A stretch of DNA of 64,000 nucleotides, from NCBI RefSeq assembly GCF_031846645.1, contig NZ_JAVRHN010000007.1:124001-188000 (forward strand), written 5' to 3'. The stretch is from Autumnicola psychrophila. GTDB lineage: Bacteria > Bacteroidota > Bacteroidia > Flavobacteriales > Flavobacteriaceae. The notes below the pieces were generated by a model. That model did not search any database and had not been told where the DNA came from. It saw nothing but the letters and a program-made list of their open reading frames with translations. Of the stretch, positions 43,801 to 51,304 are shown piece after piece. Each line of letters starts with the position of its first letter. Within the stretch, counting starts at the first letter, position 1. The translations under genes were made by a program, and so were the position numbers.

Positions 43801-44251
43801 GGATGAACTGAAACAAAGCGTTCAGCTGGCGGTCCACGAACAAAAAGATCCGTTATTGATCTACAAGTTTGAAGCTTTTGAACTTTTTAAAGCAATGCTG
43901 GACCAGGTAAACAGGGACGTTATCGGATTTTTGTTTAAAGGAGAAATTCCGGAAGGAAATGTTTCCAATATTCAGGAAGCGAGACAGACCAGGAAACGTG
44001 AAAAAGTTGAAACTTCTAAGGAAGAAATTCAGAATATCGACGAAAGAGCTGCTCAAAATAGAGCTGCAGGACAACGCCAGCAACCAAAACCTCAGGTGAC
44101 AGAAACTGTGGTTAGGGACAAACCTAAAATTGGTCGTAATGACAAAATCACGGTAAAAAATGTAATGACTGGTGAAAATAAAACTTTAAAATATAAGCAG
44201 GCTATCCCCTTACTGGATAAAGGAGATTGGGTGCTTGTAGAGAACAAGTAG
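40889..44251 (+). CDS. secA: Protein translocase ATPase SecA
   Basis: SecA drives secretory preproteins through SecYEG. The 1120-residue length and the long insertions are usual for Bacteroidota. Visible landmarks are AEMHTGEGKTLVATLPMYL (Walker A near residue 192), VNDYLAKRDSAWM, YGTNNEFGFDYLRDNM, AIVDEVDSVLIDDARTPLI, and KLSGMTGTAVTEAGEFW. ATNMAGRGTDIKL and VDRQLRGRSGRQGDPGSSQF follow. The C-terminus ends PLLDKGDWVLVENK and lacks the CxCx8C[H/C] zinc motif that binds SecB in proteobacteria. It is monocistronic with a terminator 40 bp downstream. Confidence 0.98.
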   Translation: MSFLDSVLKVFVGDKSKKDVKEIQPIVEQIKAYESEYEALGLDELRAKTAIFKAKIADALKEVNEKIIALEKEADESEDITRKEDIYVEIDALKDKSYEISEGVLNEILPEAFATVKETAKRFVNNTQLRVQASSFDREISAEKDYVNLDGDYAVWNNSWDAAGKPVTWDMVHYDVQLIGGVAMHQGKIAEMHTGEGKTLVATLPMYLNALTGKGVHLVTVNDYLAKRDSAWMAPIFEFHGLSVDCVDYHRPNSAARRKAYNADITYGTNNEFGFDYLRDNMSHAPNDLVQRPHNYAIVDEVDSVLIDDARTPLIISGPIPKGDIHEFNELKPAVANIVEVQRKHLVKILAEAKKLIAAGDTKEGGKQLLRVYRGLPKNKALIKYLSEEGIKQLLQKTENQYMQDNNREMPKVDEELYFTIEEKSNQIDLTDKGIEFLSGENDPDFFVMPEIGMEIAKIEKEGLSKEEEAEKKEELFREYSVKSERIHTMRQLLKSYTLFEKDTEYVVIDNKVKIVDEQTGRIMEGRRYSDGLHQAIEAKENVKIEDATQTFATVTLQNYFRMYRKLSGMTGTAVTEAGEFWEIYKLDVVEIPTNRPIARNDKEDLVYKTKREKYNAVIDHVTDLSKQGRPVLIGTTSVEISELLSRMLKLRSVPHNVLNAKMHKKEADIVAEAGKSGIVTIATNMAGRGTDIKLSKEVKDAGGLAIVGTERHDSRRVDRQLRGRSGRQGDPGSSQFYVSLEDNLMRLFGSDRIAKLMDKMGLEEGEVIQHSMISKSIERAQKKVEENNFGIRKRLLEYDDVMNAQREVIYKRRYHALFGDRLRVDIANMIFDTSEAIAETNKAAMDYKNFEFELIRYFSMSSPVSEEDFEKMPVQKIAGEVYKAAYKHYEEKMKHSASRAFPVIKQVFEDERNNFERISVPFTDGSKTLQVVTNLKKAYETEGKQLVKDFEKNITLAIIDDSWKTHLRKMDELKQSVQLAVHEQKDPLLIYKFEAFELFKAMLDQVNRDVIGFLFKGEIPEGNVSNIQEARQTRKREKVETSKEEIQNIDERAAQNRAAGQRQQPKPQVTETVVRDKPKIGRNDKITVKNVMTGENKTLKYKQAIPLLDKGDWVLVENK

Positions 44252-44252
44252 A

Positions 44253-44286
44253 CTGTAGGCTGTAGGCTGTAGGCTGTAGGCTGTGA
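44253..44286. repeat. 7-bp tandem repeat CTGTAGG (about 4.5 units)
   Basis: GACTGTAGGCTGTAGGCTG and further units directly follow the secA stop codon, ahead of its terminator hairpin. Confidence 0.9.
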
Positions 44287-44291
44287 ACATT

Positions 44292-44332
44292 AAAAAATCT
44301 CGAAAAACTGAAATGGTTTTTTGGGATTTTTT
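44292..44332 (+). terminator. secA terminator
   Basis: AAAAAATCTCGAAAAAC and GTTTTTTGGGATTTTTT pair over 17 positions with a few G-T wobbles around the loop TGAAATG, and T-rich sequence follows. It lies 41 bp after the secA stop. Confidence 0.8.
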
Positions 44333-44368
44333 GTTTTGTAGGTCATAGTTCGGAGATCGTTCCTAAAT

Positions 44369-44692
44369 ATACTCCCCTCCTTTTAGGAGGGGTGACCGCA
44401 GGTCGGGGTGGTAAACAGGCTGATAATTGCCATTTTGAAGCAACGCTTAATTTAAAAGAAAAAAGTCCTTCCCCTTTTTAAGAGGTAGTCGAAGATCGAT
44501 GTAGCAAACGGACCGAGAGTTGTCATTTTTGAGCATTGCTTGATTGAAAACTATAAAGCTCCCCTATTTAAGGAGTAGCCGAACATTGATGTAGCAAACG
44601 GGCCAATAATTGCCATTTTGAAGCAACGCTTCATTGAAAACTATAAAGCTCCCCTTCTTTTAAAGAAGGGATGGCCGAAGGCCGGGGTGGTT
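44369..44692. repeat. Mosaic of CCCC/GGGG hairpins and AATGGCAATTAT-type cores
   Basis: CTCCCCTCCTTTTAGGAGGG (followed by GTGACC and CGGGGTGG) at 44371-44412 is a hairpin repeat. Related copies lie at about 44469-44500, 44560-44590 and 44649-44692. Between them lie three copies of the AATTGCCATTTTGAAGC core (44415-44448, 44511-44541, 44601-44632), spaced about 90-96 bp and all in one orientation. This explains most of the 560-bp gap 44252-44810. No gene is seen in it. Confidence 0.8.
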
Positions 44693-44810
44693 CAATTTGA
44701 TGGGGAGTTCCTGAAAGATTTTCTTAATCTCTATCACTTGAAACGGGAAAAAACCCATCAGTCCTGAATAAAAAATGTTAACTTGTTGCTGTTTCAAGTA
44801 ATCAGCGATC

Positions 44811-45536
44811 ATGCATGAATCCAAACTCCACTCCCAGGGCAAAGTCTTATTTCTTAATAAAGATTATATAGCAGAATTCGTTTATGGCGGGGTCGATGGT
44901 GCCATTACCACATTTGCTGTAGTTGCAGGAGCTGAAGGTGCCAATTTGGGAATTACGGTAGTAATAATATTAGGAATTGCAAACCTTATTGCCGACGGAT
45001 TTTCGATGTCTGTCGGCAATTTTTTTTCTACTAAAGCCGAAAGAGATCTGTACGAAAAACATAAGGAGGTTGAATATTGGGAAATTGAGAATCTTCGTGA
45101 AAAAGAAGTAGCTGAAATAAGAGAAATTTATTCAGCTAAAGGCTTTAAGGGTGAACTGCTGGAAAAGGTTGTTGCAGTTATAATTGCAGATAAAGATGTT
45201 TGGGTAGACACGATGATGAAGGAGGAACTGGAAATGGTGAAAGGTGAGAAAACCCCTTATAAAACTGCCGGGGTTACTTTTTTCAGTTTCCTGCTTGTTG
45301 GTTCTGTGCCACTCCTATCTTATTTTTTCGCCGGCACCACACAAGGCAATGATCAACAACTTTTTATTTATTCCTGCGTACTTACCGCCATTGCACTTGG
45401 ATTGGTTGGCAGCCTCAAAAGTAAAGTGACTGAGAAAAACATGCTTTTAGGCATAGTGGAAACTGTGCTTCTGGGAGGCCTGGCAGCTATCCTGGCGTAT
45501 TTCGTAGGAGACATTCTTGAAAGTTTTCTTCTATAG
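44811..45536 (+). CDS. VIT1/CCC1 family metal transporter
   Basis: This 241-residue membrane protein resembles the VIT1/CCC1 iron/manganese transporters. FVYGGVDGAITTFAVVAGAEG near residue 26 (in part) is the first helix of the family. IANLIADGFSMSVGNFFSTKAE is the second, and the soluble helical domain has KHKEVEYWEIENLREKE and VDTMMKEELEMVKGE with Glu residues that bind metal in plant VIT1. Three hydrophobic segments follow at the C-terminus. It would move Fe2+ or Mn2+ out of the cytosol. No iron-box-like operator is evident upstream. Confidence 0.92.
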   Translation: MHESKLHSQGKVLFLNKDYIAEFVYGGVDGAITTFAVVAGAEGANLGITVVIILGIANLIADGFSMSVGNFFSTKAERDLYEKHKEVEYWEIENLREKEVAEIREIYSAKGFKGELLEKVVAVIIADKDVWVDTMMKEELEMVKGEKTPYKTAGVTFFSFLLVGSVPLLSYFFAGTTQGNDQQLFIYSCVLTAIALGLVGSLKSKVTEKNMLLGIVETVLLGGLAAILAYFVGDILESFLL

Positions 45537-45632
45537 ATGTTGAATCCACGAAGGAAAATCGGGATGATATAGACCTTCACTGGTCAAAAAATTCCTTTTT
45601 TAGTTACTTTTGCTCAAAACCACAAAATTGAA

Positions 45633-46109
45633 ATGAAGAAATTCGCTATAGAAATTAAATGGGGATTTATTTTTACTGCTGCTGCTATTCTCTGGATCGT
45701 TTTTGAAAAGAGCATGGGCTGGCACAGCGAACTTATTGGCAAACACTACCTCTACACCAATTTCTTCGGAATTGTTGCCGTTTTAATTTACTTTCTGGCG
45801 CTTCTTGATAAAAGGAAAAATTTTTACGCTGAAGGAATGTCCTGGAGCCAGGGGTTTGTTTCGGGAATTATTCTTACTGTGGTAATAACAATTCTTAGTC
45901 CGCTGTCGCAGTATATTACCAGCGTATTTATTAGTCCGGAATACTTTGAAAATATTATAGAATACACTGTAGCTTCTGGACGAATGGCAAGAGAGGATGC
46001 TGAAGCTTACTTTAACCTTAGTTCTTATATCCTTCTAAATACCTTTAGCGCACTGGGTATGGGAATTGTGACCAGTGCCATTGTAGCACTTTTTCTTCGG
46101 AAGAAGTAG
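45633..46109 (+). CDS. DUF4199 family membrane protein
   Basis: This 158-residue protein has four hydrophobic segments: residues 8-26, 38-58, 76-96 and 134-154. The central part EGMSWSQGFVSGIILTVVI and the later loop YFENIIEYTVASGRM (with MAREDAEAYF) match DUF4199, a Bacteroidota family of unknown function. It is separated from the VIT1 gene by 96 bp and converges with the M23 peptidase gene. Confidence 0.85.
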   Translation: MKKFAIEIKWGFIFTAAAILWIVFEKSMGWHSELIGKHYLYTNFFGIVAVLIYFLALLDKRKNFYAEGMSWSQGFVSGIILTVVITILSPLSQYITSVFISPEYFENIIEYTVASGRMAREDAEAYFNLSSYILLNTFSALGMGIVTSAIVALFLRKK

Positions 46110-46147
46110 TTTTTAGCGACTATAAAAAATTTCAAACATCAGCTAGA

Positions 46148-46837
46148 TCAGATCTTCAACAGTAAATTAGGATCGGGACAATTCCTGAGGTAAAGATCAA
46201 TTTCCTTTTTGGACGCAACTCCGGGAAAATCTCCGACAAACCCCATTAGATCCTCCATAACCTGAAAGTGAAGGTGCGGCGCATAATCCCCGTTTTCTAG
46301 AGGATCGCCCAGTTCTGCTATTTCCTGAAATTGGTCTATTTGCTGCCCTGTCTTTAATTCTGAAAGCGATTCCCGACTAAGGTGCCCATATAAAGTATAA
46401 AATTTCCTGCTATTCACTTCGTGCTCCAGGATAATAGTAGGGCCGTAATCACCAAAATTATCATTATCCCGAAAACTGTGGATTTTCCCTTCCAGCGGTG
46501 CAAGCACAGCCGTACCTTCTTCAGTCCAGATGTCCAATCCAATATGTATGTTCCTGTTCAGGAATTCTTCAGTATTTTTATTGAAAAGATTACTCCTTTT
46601 GTAAAGGTTCCGGATTTCATTATAACCTCCAAAAGCTGCTTTTTTATCTGCTCTTCGCAGGGAATTGTTCAGAAAAACTGAAAAAGCTTCAGAAGAGAGC
46701 ATTTCCAGTTTCAATATTTCAGGATTGGTTTCAGAAAGATCTATCGGCACGTAATCTTCCAGTTTTAGATTAGCAACTACCGGAGTAAATCCTGTGGTAA
46801 GTCCGGCAATAAATTCAGCAAAAGTTTCAGTCTTCAT
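46148..46837 (-). CDS. M23 family metallopeptidase-like protein
   Basis: This 229-residue protein has an M23 (LytM) core. The first metal ligands are in IHIGLDIWTEEGTAVLAPL near residue 97 (H-x3-D), YTLYGHLSRESLSELKTGQ near residue 147, and the HxH in YAPHLHFQVME near residue 187. The zinc ligands are thus conserved. No signal peptide or lipobox is visible, so the protein may be cytoplasmic. That is unusual for a peptidoglycan endopeptidase, and such cytoplasmic M23-like proteins exist in flavobacteria. The N-terminal 90 residues are unassigned. Confidence 0.85.
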   Translation of the reverse strand: MKTETFAEFIAGLTTGFTPVVANLKLEDYVPIDLSETNPEILKLEMLSSEAFSVFLNNSLRRADKKAAFGGYNEIRNLYKRSNLFNKNTEEFLNRNIHIGLDIWTEEGTAVLAPLEGKIHSFRDNDNFGDYGPTIILEHEVNSRKFYTLYGHLSRESLSELKTGQQIDQFQEIAELGDPLENGDYAPHLHFQVMEDLMGFVGDFPGVASKKEIDLYLRNCPDPNLLLKI

Positions 46838-46856
46838 TCAGCATTTTTTCAGCAAA

Positions 46857-46917
46857 AAAGATCGTCAAAAATGCCCAATTTCGTCCTCCTGAAATTTTGC
46901 ACTTTTAGACGACCTTT
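46857..46917 (-). terminator. Long imperfect hairpin, terminator of the sigma-factor operon
   Basis: AAAGATCGTC, AAAAATGC and AATTTC pair in order with GAAATT, GCACTTTT and GACGACCTTT around an 8-base loop. This gives about 24 bp of stem with two mismatches and small internal loops. On the minus strand it is followed by TTTTTTGC. It lies between the DUF4097-like gene (stop at 46947) and the M23 gene start (46837), so it should end transcription of the sigma operon. It could also act as a processing or regulatory stem. Confidence 0.7.
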
Positions 46918-46946
46918 TTCTATCGGCTAAAAATAAGTTTAGATTT

Positions 46947-48341
46947 TCACTTTACCAAAACATCGCTAAAACTTGCTTTAATACTTACAGTTCCTGAACC
47001 ATTTCTACTTTTATTAAATCCGTTTAAAATTACATTATCATAAGTTTCTGTAGACTTTAGTTGCATTGACTTTGGGTAATCAAGATCACTCTGCGTCCCG
47101 TCGTAATTAAAACTAAAAGCGGTATCGGGCAAAGAAAGTTTCAGGTCACTGTTTTCCAGGGTGATCCTCAGGTTTTGAAATCCGGGAGCCAGGTTAAGGA
47201 TGTTCAAATCTCCGAAAGAGCCGGAAAGAATACCGGTTTCCGTAATCTCCCTGATAAGCACATCGCTGGAATTGGAGCTTAATTTTATACTGGTAGCGCG
47301 GTCTATCACACAATCCTGCACATAATCTGTATTTAATACGCCATAATCCCACTGCCTGACTTTTATCGGGGAATAAGAAATTTTCACATCGGTCTGCTTC
47401 CCGCTAAGCGTATTTGCCGATAATGATCCATGAGATACACTGGCTTTAAGGTTTGAAGTTGTCCCCGGCAGTTTTAATTCTCCGTGGCGCACATCAAGGT
47501 TTAGTTTAGCATTCCTGGGAATAGTTATTCTAATCCTTTTCTTTGCTTTAGCTCCATCACCGGACAAAACCATTGTTTTACTGTCTTCACCTTCAAAACG
47601 AGCTTCCATTTCTTTACCAAACTGCTCACCCCATTTCTCCATATCCTTCCCGAATTGTTCTCCCCAGACTTCCATGTTTTTTCCAAACTTCTCTTCCCAA
47701 TCTTCCATTTTTGCTTCAAAATCCTTCTCCCACTTCTCAGAATTTTTTTCGATTTTAGCAGCCCAGGCTTCCATATCTTTTTCGAAATCTTCACCAAAAT
47801 TCTCTTCTACCTGCGCTTCCCATTTCTTCATATATTCATCTGGATTTTTCTCGTAAGCTTCAAAATCGAAATTCATATTGCCCATTTTCGAGGTAAAATT
47901 CTCCGGAAGGGGATTTGCTGCAATGTTCTGAATCATCGGCATCAGGTTTTCCATAAGCGGACCCAGCATTTCCTGCAAACCACCCATAGATTCATTTAAA
48001 TCTGACATATTCATACTAACATCTGGCATCACGTCCCATGAAACACCTCCACCTGATATTATTCTCACATCATTAGAAGATCCTGAAACATCCAGCTTCC
48101 AGCTTTTCATCAATTGGTCTATTTCTTTTTTATCTGAAGTTTCAGCATCCAGGTAAGCCTCCACGAGAACTTCATTTTTGTCCCATTTCTCCACAAGAAT
48201 GTTTGTGTGTTTAGCATCTACATTCACATTCACGTTAGCATTTGTCTTAAAACTTTGCACGTGTTTCTTAGTTTGTGCTGAAACTCCCGCGCTTATAAAC
48301 AACAGCAGCAGTACAATATAATTAAGCTTGTAGGTCCTCAT
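46947..48341 (-). CDS. Secreted DUF4097-like protein with 11-residue Trp repeats
   Basis: A signal peptide (MRTYKLNYIVLLLLFISAGV, cleaved after VSA) opens a 464-residue protein. Residues 30-90 and 268-464 look like the beta-helical adhesin-like DUF4097 fold (NVNVDAKHTNILVEKWDKNE, LNLDVRHGELKLPG, ISYSPIKVRQWDYGVL, DVLIREITETG). Inserted between them is a Met-rich segment (105-140) and a charged region. In it Trp occurs every 11 residues (193, 204, 215, 226, 237) with the pattern W-x3-F-[EG]-K-x-M-E-x. It overlaps the anti-sigma-like gene by 20 bp. The operon layout suggests a cell-envelope stress system, but the role is unknown. Confidence 0.82.
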   Translation of the reverse strand: MRTYKLNYIVLLLLFISAGVSAQTKKHVQSFKTNANVNVNVDAKHTNILVEKWDKNEVLVEAYLDAETSDKKEIDQLMKSWKLDVSGSSNDVRIISGGGVSWDVMPDVSMNMSDLNESMGGLQEMLGPLMENLMPMIQNIAANPLPENFTSKMGNMNFDFEAYEKNPDEYMKKWEAQVEENFGEDFEKDMEAWAAKIEKNSEKWEKDFEAKMEDWEEKFGKNMEVWGEQFGKDMEKWGEQFGKEMEARFEGEDSKTMVLSGDGAKAKKRIRITIPRNAKLNLDVRHGELKLPGTTSNLKASVSHGSLSANTLSGKQTDVKISYSPIKVRQWDYGVLNTDYVQDCVIDRATSIKLSSNSSDVLIREITETGILSGSFGDLNILNLAPGFQNLRITLENSDLKLSLPDTAFSFNYDGTQSDLDYPKSMQLKSTETYDNVILNGFNKSRNGSGTVSIKASFSDVLVK

Positions 48342-48933
48342 AATTGTCGTTTTTTGATTCTTTAATTTCTTTGATCTTATTCTTTAATTTAAACAGCAAT
48401 TCCAGTCTTAGCTGAAGGTTTGCCACCATTGCCTCTACGGTCTGCTCATTTGGTCCACTTTCCTTAAGATCGGCATTCAGGCGCTTATACTCCTTATCCA
48501 GCTCTGCAAGTTTGGCCATAAAGGCATTTATAAGTGCCCTATTATCTTCTGTAATATTAAGATTTGCCAATTCCAGGTTAAGGCTGGCCATATAATAATT
48601 CTCGATTTCCCGGTATTGTGGAGAAACATCGCTTAGCTGAAATTGTTTCGCCCGTTCCTGAGCATCTTCCTGCAGGTTCTCTTCTACCGGAATCTCCACT
48701 ACACGGTTCTCTTCCATGTTTATACCCGGTTTAAAAAAGAACATTGCCACTCCAAAAGCTACCACCAGTACAGCAGCTATTTTTAGATACGGAAAGCTAT
48801 TTCTCTTCTTTTGCTCTGGCAATGTCGCATCCAGCTTCGCCTCGAATCGTTTTTGATGGCCGGTTTTCAGTTTTTGTGATTTGCGGCTTTCATCCTCTTC
48901 ATTCCGGAACATATCTCTAATATCCTGTGCCAT
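48322..48933 (-). CDS. Anti-sigma factor-like single-pass membrane protein
   Basis: This 203-residue protein has a soluble N-terminus, one TM segment (YLKIAAVLVVAFGVAMFFF, about residues 49-67), and a helical extracytoplasmic domain with coiled-coil character (LINAFMAKLAELDKEYKRLN and LQLRLELLFKLKNKIKEIKE). It overlaps the ECF sigma gene by 17 bp. This position and topology are those of membrane anti-sigma factors in Bacteroidota. The N-terminal 45 residues, which would bind the sigma factor, have no HxxxCxxC zinc motif. Confidence 0.8.
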   Translation of the reverse strand: MAQDIRDMFRNEEDESRKSQKLKTGHQKRFEAKLDATLPEQKKRNSFPYLKIAAVLVVAFGVAMFFFKPGINMEENRVVEIPVEENLQEDAQERAKQFQLSDVSPQYREIENYYMASLNLELANLNITEDNRALINAFMAKLAELDKEYKRLNADLKESGPNEQTVEAMVANLQLRLELLFKLKNKIKEIKESKNDNYEDLQA

Positions 48934-49462
48934 TTTTCTTTAATTTTAATTCTTCCTGTAATTTTTTCTTTCCCCTGTGAACCAGCGTCCGTGATGAAAC
49001 CTGACTGATTTCCAAAATTTCTGCGATTTCCTCATGATCGTAACCTTCTATAAGGAACAACATAAGGGGATATTTGTATTTTTCCGGCAATCGCTCAATT
49101 TCGGCTTTTACCTCTTCAACTCCTATCCCGTCCTGTACCTGCCAGTTGTCGTCCTCTTCTACTGTGGTCATTGTTCGTTCATTTATGGCGACCATTTCCA
49201 TTTTTTTCGCTTTAAGCTTATCCAGGCATTTATTGATCACAATCCGCTTTAACCAGGCCCCGAACGTAACTTCACCATTAAATTGATGAAGTTTTGAAAA
49301 AGCCTTTATAAAAGCTTCCTGCATCGCATCTTCAGCTTCAAAAGAATCCTGAATAAACCTTAAGGCTACGAAGTACATCCCCTGGCTATACTTATTGTAT
49401 AGCTTCAGTTGCGCACGGCGATCATTTTGCCTGCAAGCTTCTATTAATTCATTTTGTAACAA
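48917..49462 (-). CDS. ECF-type RNA polymerase sigma factor
   Basis: This 181-residue protein has sigma region 2 (LYNKYSQGMYFVALRFIQD, then AEDAMQEAFIKAFSKLHQF near residue 45) and region 4 (IERLPEKYKYPLMLFLIEGY and HEEIAEILEISQVSSRTLVH, an HTH). It lacks region 3, as ECF sigma factors do. The start is TTG at 49462; the frame is closed 27 bp upstream and has no ATG. The anti-sigma-like gene and the DUF4097-like gene follow with overlaps. Confidence 0.93.
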   Translation of the reverse strand: MLQNELIEACRQNDRRAQLKLYNKYSQGMYFVALRFIQDSFEAEDAMQEAFIKAFSKLHQFNGEVTFGAWLKRIVINKCLDKLKAKKMEMVAINERTMTTVEEDDNWQVQDGIGVEEVKAEIERLPEKYKYPLMLFLIEGYDHEEIAEILEISQVSSRTLVHRGKKKLQEELKLKKNGTGY

Positions 49463-49653
49463 ACTCTTATTGGTTTTGGTTGGTGTTCACTTTAAAGACG
49501 ATTTTATTTTTCACATGTTGCAAAATCATATAATTTTTTCAAAAACGAACTTAAGCGCAGCAAATATCATTACTTTCACCTGCTTCCGGAAGAAGTTTTT
49601 CTTCTGAATCACATATTTGCACATTTTTTGAACCTCTAGTACCAAAGGTATAT

Positions 49654-50241
49654 ATGAATCCTACTCTAAAGAAATCTTTAAAAATAATTGGCGCCATTAC
49701 TGCCGTAATTCTGGCTATTGCATTCGTCCTGCGTTACGACACAAAGGCGCATAGCCCTCAGGACACGGTTCATTTTAAAAGTAACGGAATAACACTCGAA
49801 GTTTTCTACAACCGGCCGTATAAAAAAGACCGGGAGATTTTTGGGGGACTCGTTCCCTATGATGAAGTGTGGCGGACCGGAGCTAACGAAGCTACCACTT
49901 TTCAAACCGACAAAGATATTCTGGTAGATGGCTCCCTCTTAAAAGCAGGAAAATACACGTTATGGACTATTCCGGGTAAAGAAACCTGGAAGGTGATTTT
50001 CAATTCTCAGATGTATCCCTGGGGAATTGACCTAGAAAAAAAAGCCTATCGCGACCCTCAATATGATGTACTGGTTATAGAAACAGCAGTAAATAAAATT
50101 GATAATAACGTAGAACAATTTACTATATCCTTTGAAGAAAGAAATGATCTCATTTTTCTTTTTCTAAGCTGGGATGATACCAGAATTTCACTGCCAATTA
50201 AAGAAGCTGAAGGTGTAGAGGTCGCTGAATCCTCTATTTGA
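49654..50241 (+). CDS. DUF2911 family protein
   Basis: This 195-residue protein has an N-terminal hydrophobic segment (IIGAITAVILAIAFVL, residues 10-25) that acts as signal or anchor. The DUF2911 core follows: EVFYNRPYKKDREIFGGLVP near residue 50, DEVWRTGANEATTFQTDKDI and LKAGKYTLWTIPGKETWKVI. The family is common in Bacteroidota, extracytoplasmic and of unknown function. It is divergent from the sigma operon. Confidence 0.9.
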   Translation: MNPTLKKSLKIIGAITAVILAIAFVLRYDTKAHSPQDTVHFKSNGITLEVFYNRPYKKDREIFGGLVPYDEVWRTGANEATTFQTDKDILVDGSLLKAGKYTLWTIPGKETWKVIFNSQMYPWGIDLEKKAYRDPQYDVLVIETAVNKIDNNVEQFTISFEERNDLIFLFLSWDDTRISLPIKEAEGVEVAESSI

Positions 50242-50263
50242 TGTTCCTTTTTAAAAAGAGAAC

Positions 50264-50666
50264 TGCAGGTCGAAAATTGCCGTTTTGAAGCATTAACTTT
50301 TATAGAGGAGAGAGGAAAGAGAAAAGCAAAAATTGAACTCTCCACTTTCTCTGCTGAAAATTATTCGGGAATTCGTCGTAAAAAGGAATACAGGCCGATA
50401 ATTGGCATCTTGGAGCGTCCATCATATACTGAATCAGGAAACAGTAGACAAGAATAGAAAGATTGCTAAAAGGACTTCTGCGAAAGCATTGTGTATTCGT
50501 GGTAAAAAGAAATACAGGCCGATAATTGACATTTTGGAACATTAACTTTTAATGAGAAGAGAGGAGAACAAATATGAACTCTCCACTTTCCACTTTTTCT
50601 GCTGGAATTTATTGGTGTATTCGTGGCAAGAAAATCTGTAAGTCGAAAACTGGCATTTTTGAGGCT
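50264..50666 (-). repeat. Four-copy array of the AATGGCAATTAT-core element
   Basis: Four units about 122-127 bp apart have cores at 50264-50293, 50391-50416, 50515-50542 and 50637-50666. On the plus strand the core reads (C/T)CGATAATTGNCATTTTGGA. Each unit also has GTGTATTCGTG(G) upstream of the core and, in two of the three spacers, GAACTCTCCACTTTC...TTTTCTGCTG. The orientation is opposite to the array at 54.8-55.2 kb. The array fills most of the 543-bp gap 50242-50784; only the ohr terminator is additional. Confidence 0.85.
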
Positions 50667-50730
50667 TGCCTTTAGAAAGAAAAGGTTTGAACTCCGCTAA
50701 ACCGGATCTCTGAAATACAAAAACCTGTAA

Positions 50731-50762
50731 AAACAGAAAGGAGCGCTATTTGACGCTCCTTT
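50731..50762 (-). terminator. Terminator of ohr
   Basis: AAAGGAGCG and CGCTCCTTT form a perfect 9-bp stem with an 8-base loop. On the minus strand the stem is followed by TTTCTGTTTTT. It lies 23 bp after the ohr stop codon. Confidence 0.88.
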
Positions 50763-50784
50763 TGCTGACATCTACTTCTAAAAG

Positions 50785-51210
50785 CTACTCGTCGAGTAAA
50801 AGATTTAAAGTAACATCAATATTATCCATAGTTGCTCTCGAATAAGGGCAAATTTCATGAGCCTCATTCACGAGCTCCTCACCTTTTTCAACATCCACCC
50901 CCGGAATATAACAATCAAGAATAACCGAAAGCTCCAAATCTTCTTCTTCAGTTTTCCCTAATTCCACCGTGGCGTTAACGCTGTAATCTCCGAGTTCTAC
51001 TTTGTGCTTTTTTGCTACCACTTCCAAAGTGCTTCCAAAACAAGCTGAATAACCCGCTGCAAATAGTTGTTCAGGATTAGAATATTCACCACCTTCTCCC
51101 CCAAGTTCTTTCGGCATGGCTAATTCCATATCCAAAACTCCATCTTCACTAGTCGTTCGGCCATTCCTACCTCCTGTTGTAGTCACATTGGTCGTATATA
51201 ATGTTTTCAT
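50785..51210 (-). CDS. ohr: Organic hydroperoxide resistance protein (Ohr/OsmC family)
   Basis: This 141-residue thiol peroxidase reduces organic hydroperoxides. It begins MKTLYTTNVTTTGGRNGRT and has the two redox-active Cys motifs: FAAGYSACFGSTLEVVAKKH (Cys near residue 57) and EICPYSRATMDN (Cys near residue 122), with VLDMELAMPKELGG between. The length and the spacing are those of the Ohr subgroup. Usually an OhrR repressor is nearby, but none is encoded here. Confidence 0.94.
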   Translation of the reverse strand: MKTLYTTNVTTTGGRNGRTTSEDGVLDMELAMPKELGGEGGEYSNPEQLFAAGYSACFGSTLEVVAKKHKVELGDYSVNATVELGKTEEEDLELSVILDCYIPGVDVEKGEELVNEAHEICPYSRATMDNIDVTLNLLLDE

Positions 51211-51259
51211 TTTGATTCAGTTTTTATATTTATTTCTCAGCTTCAATATACAAATAATA

Positions 51260-51288
51260 TTGCCACTCAGAATGAATTCCTAACTTTG
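51260..51288 (+). promoter_or_regulatory. Promoter of meaB (TTG-N18-TAACTTTG)
   Basis: TTG at 51260-51262 and TAACTTTG at 51281-51288 with an 18-bp spacer match the Bacteroidota consensus. The GTG start codon is only 17 bp after the -7 box, so the transcript is nearly leaderless. Confidence 0.75.
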
Positions 51289-51304
51289 TAACAAACCAAC
51301 TTCC

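Noticed and set aside
47525..47999. Long frames of 90 and 114 codons inside the DUF4097-like gene.
   Set aside because: They are shadows of the 33-bp Trp repeats; the frame with signal peptide and beta-helical parts is the real one.
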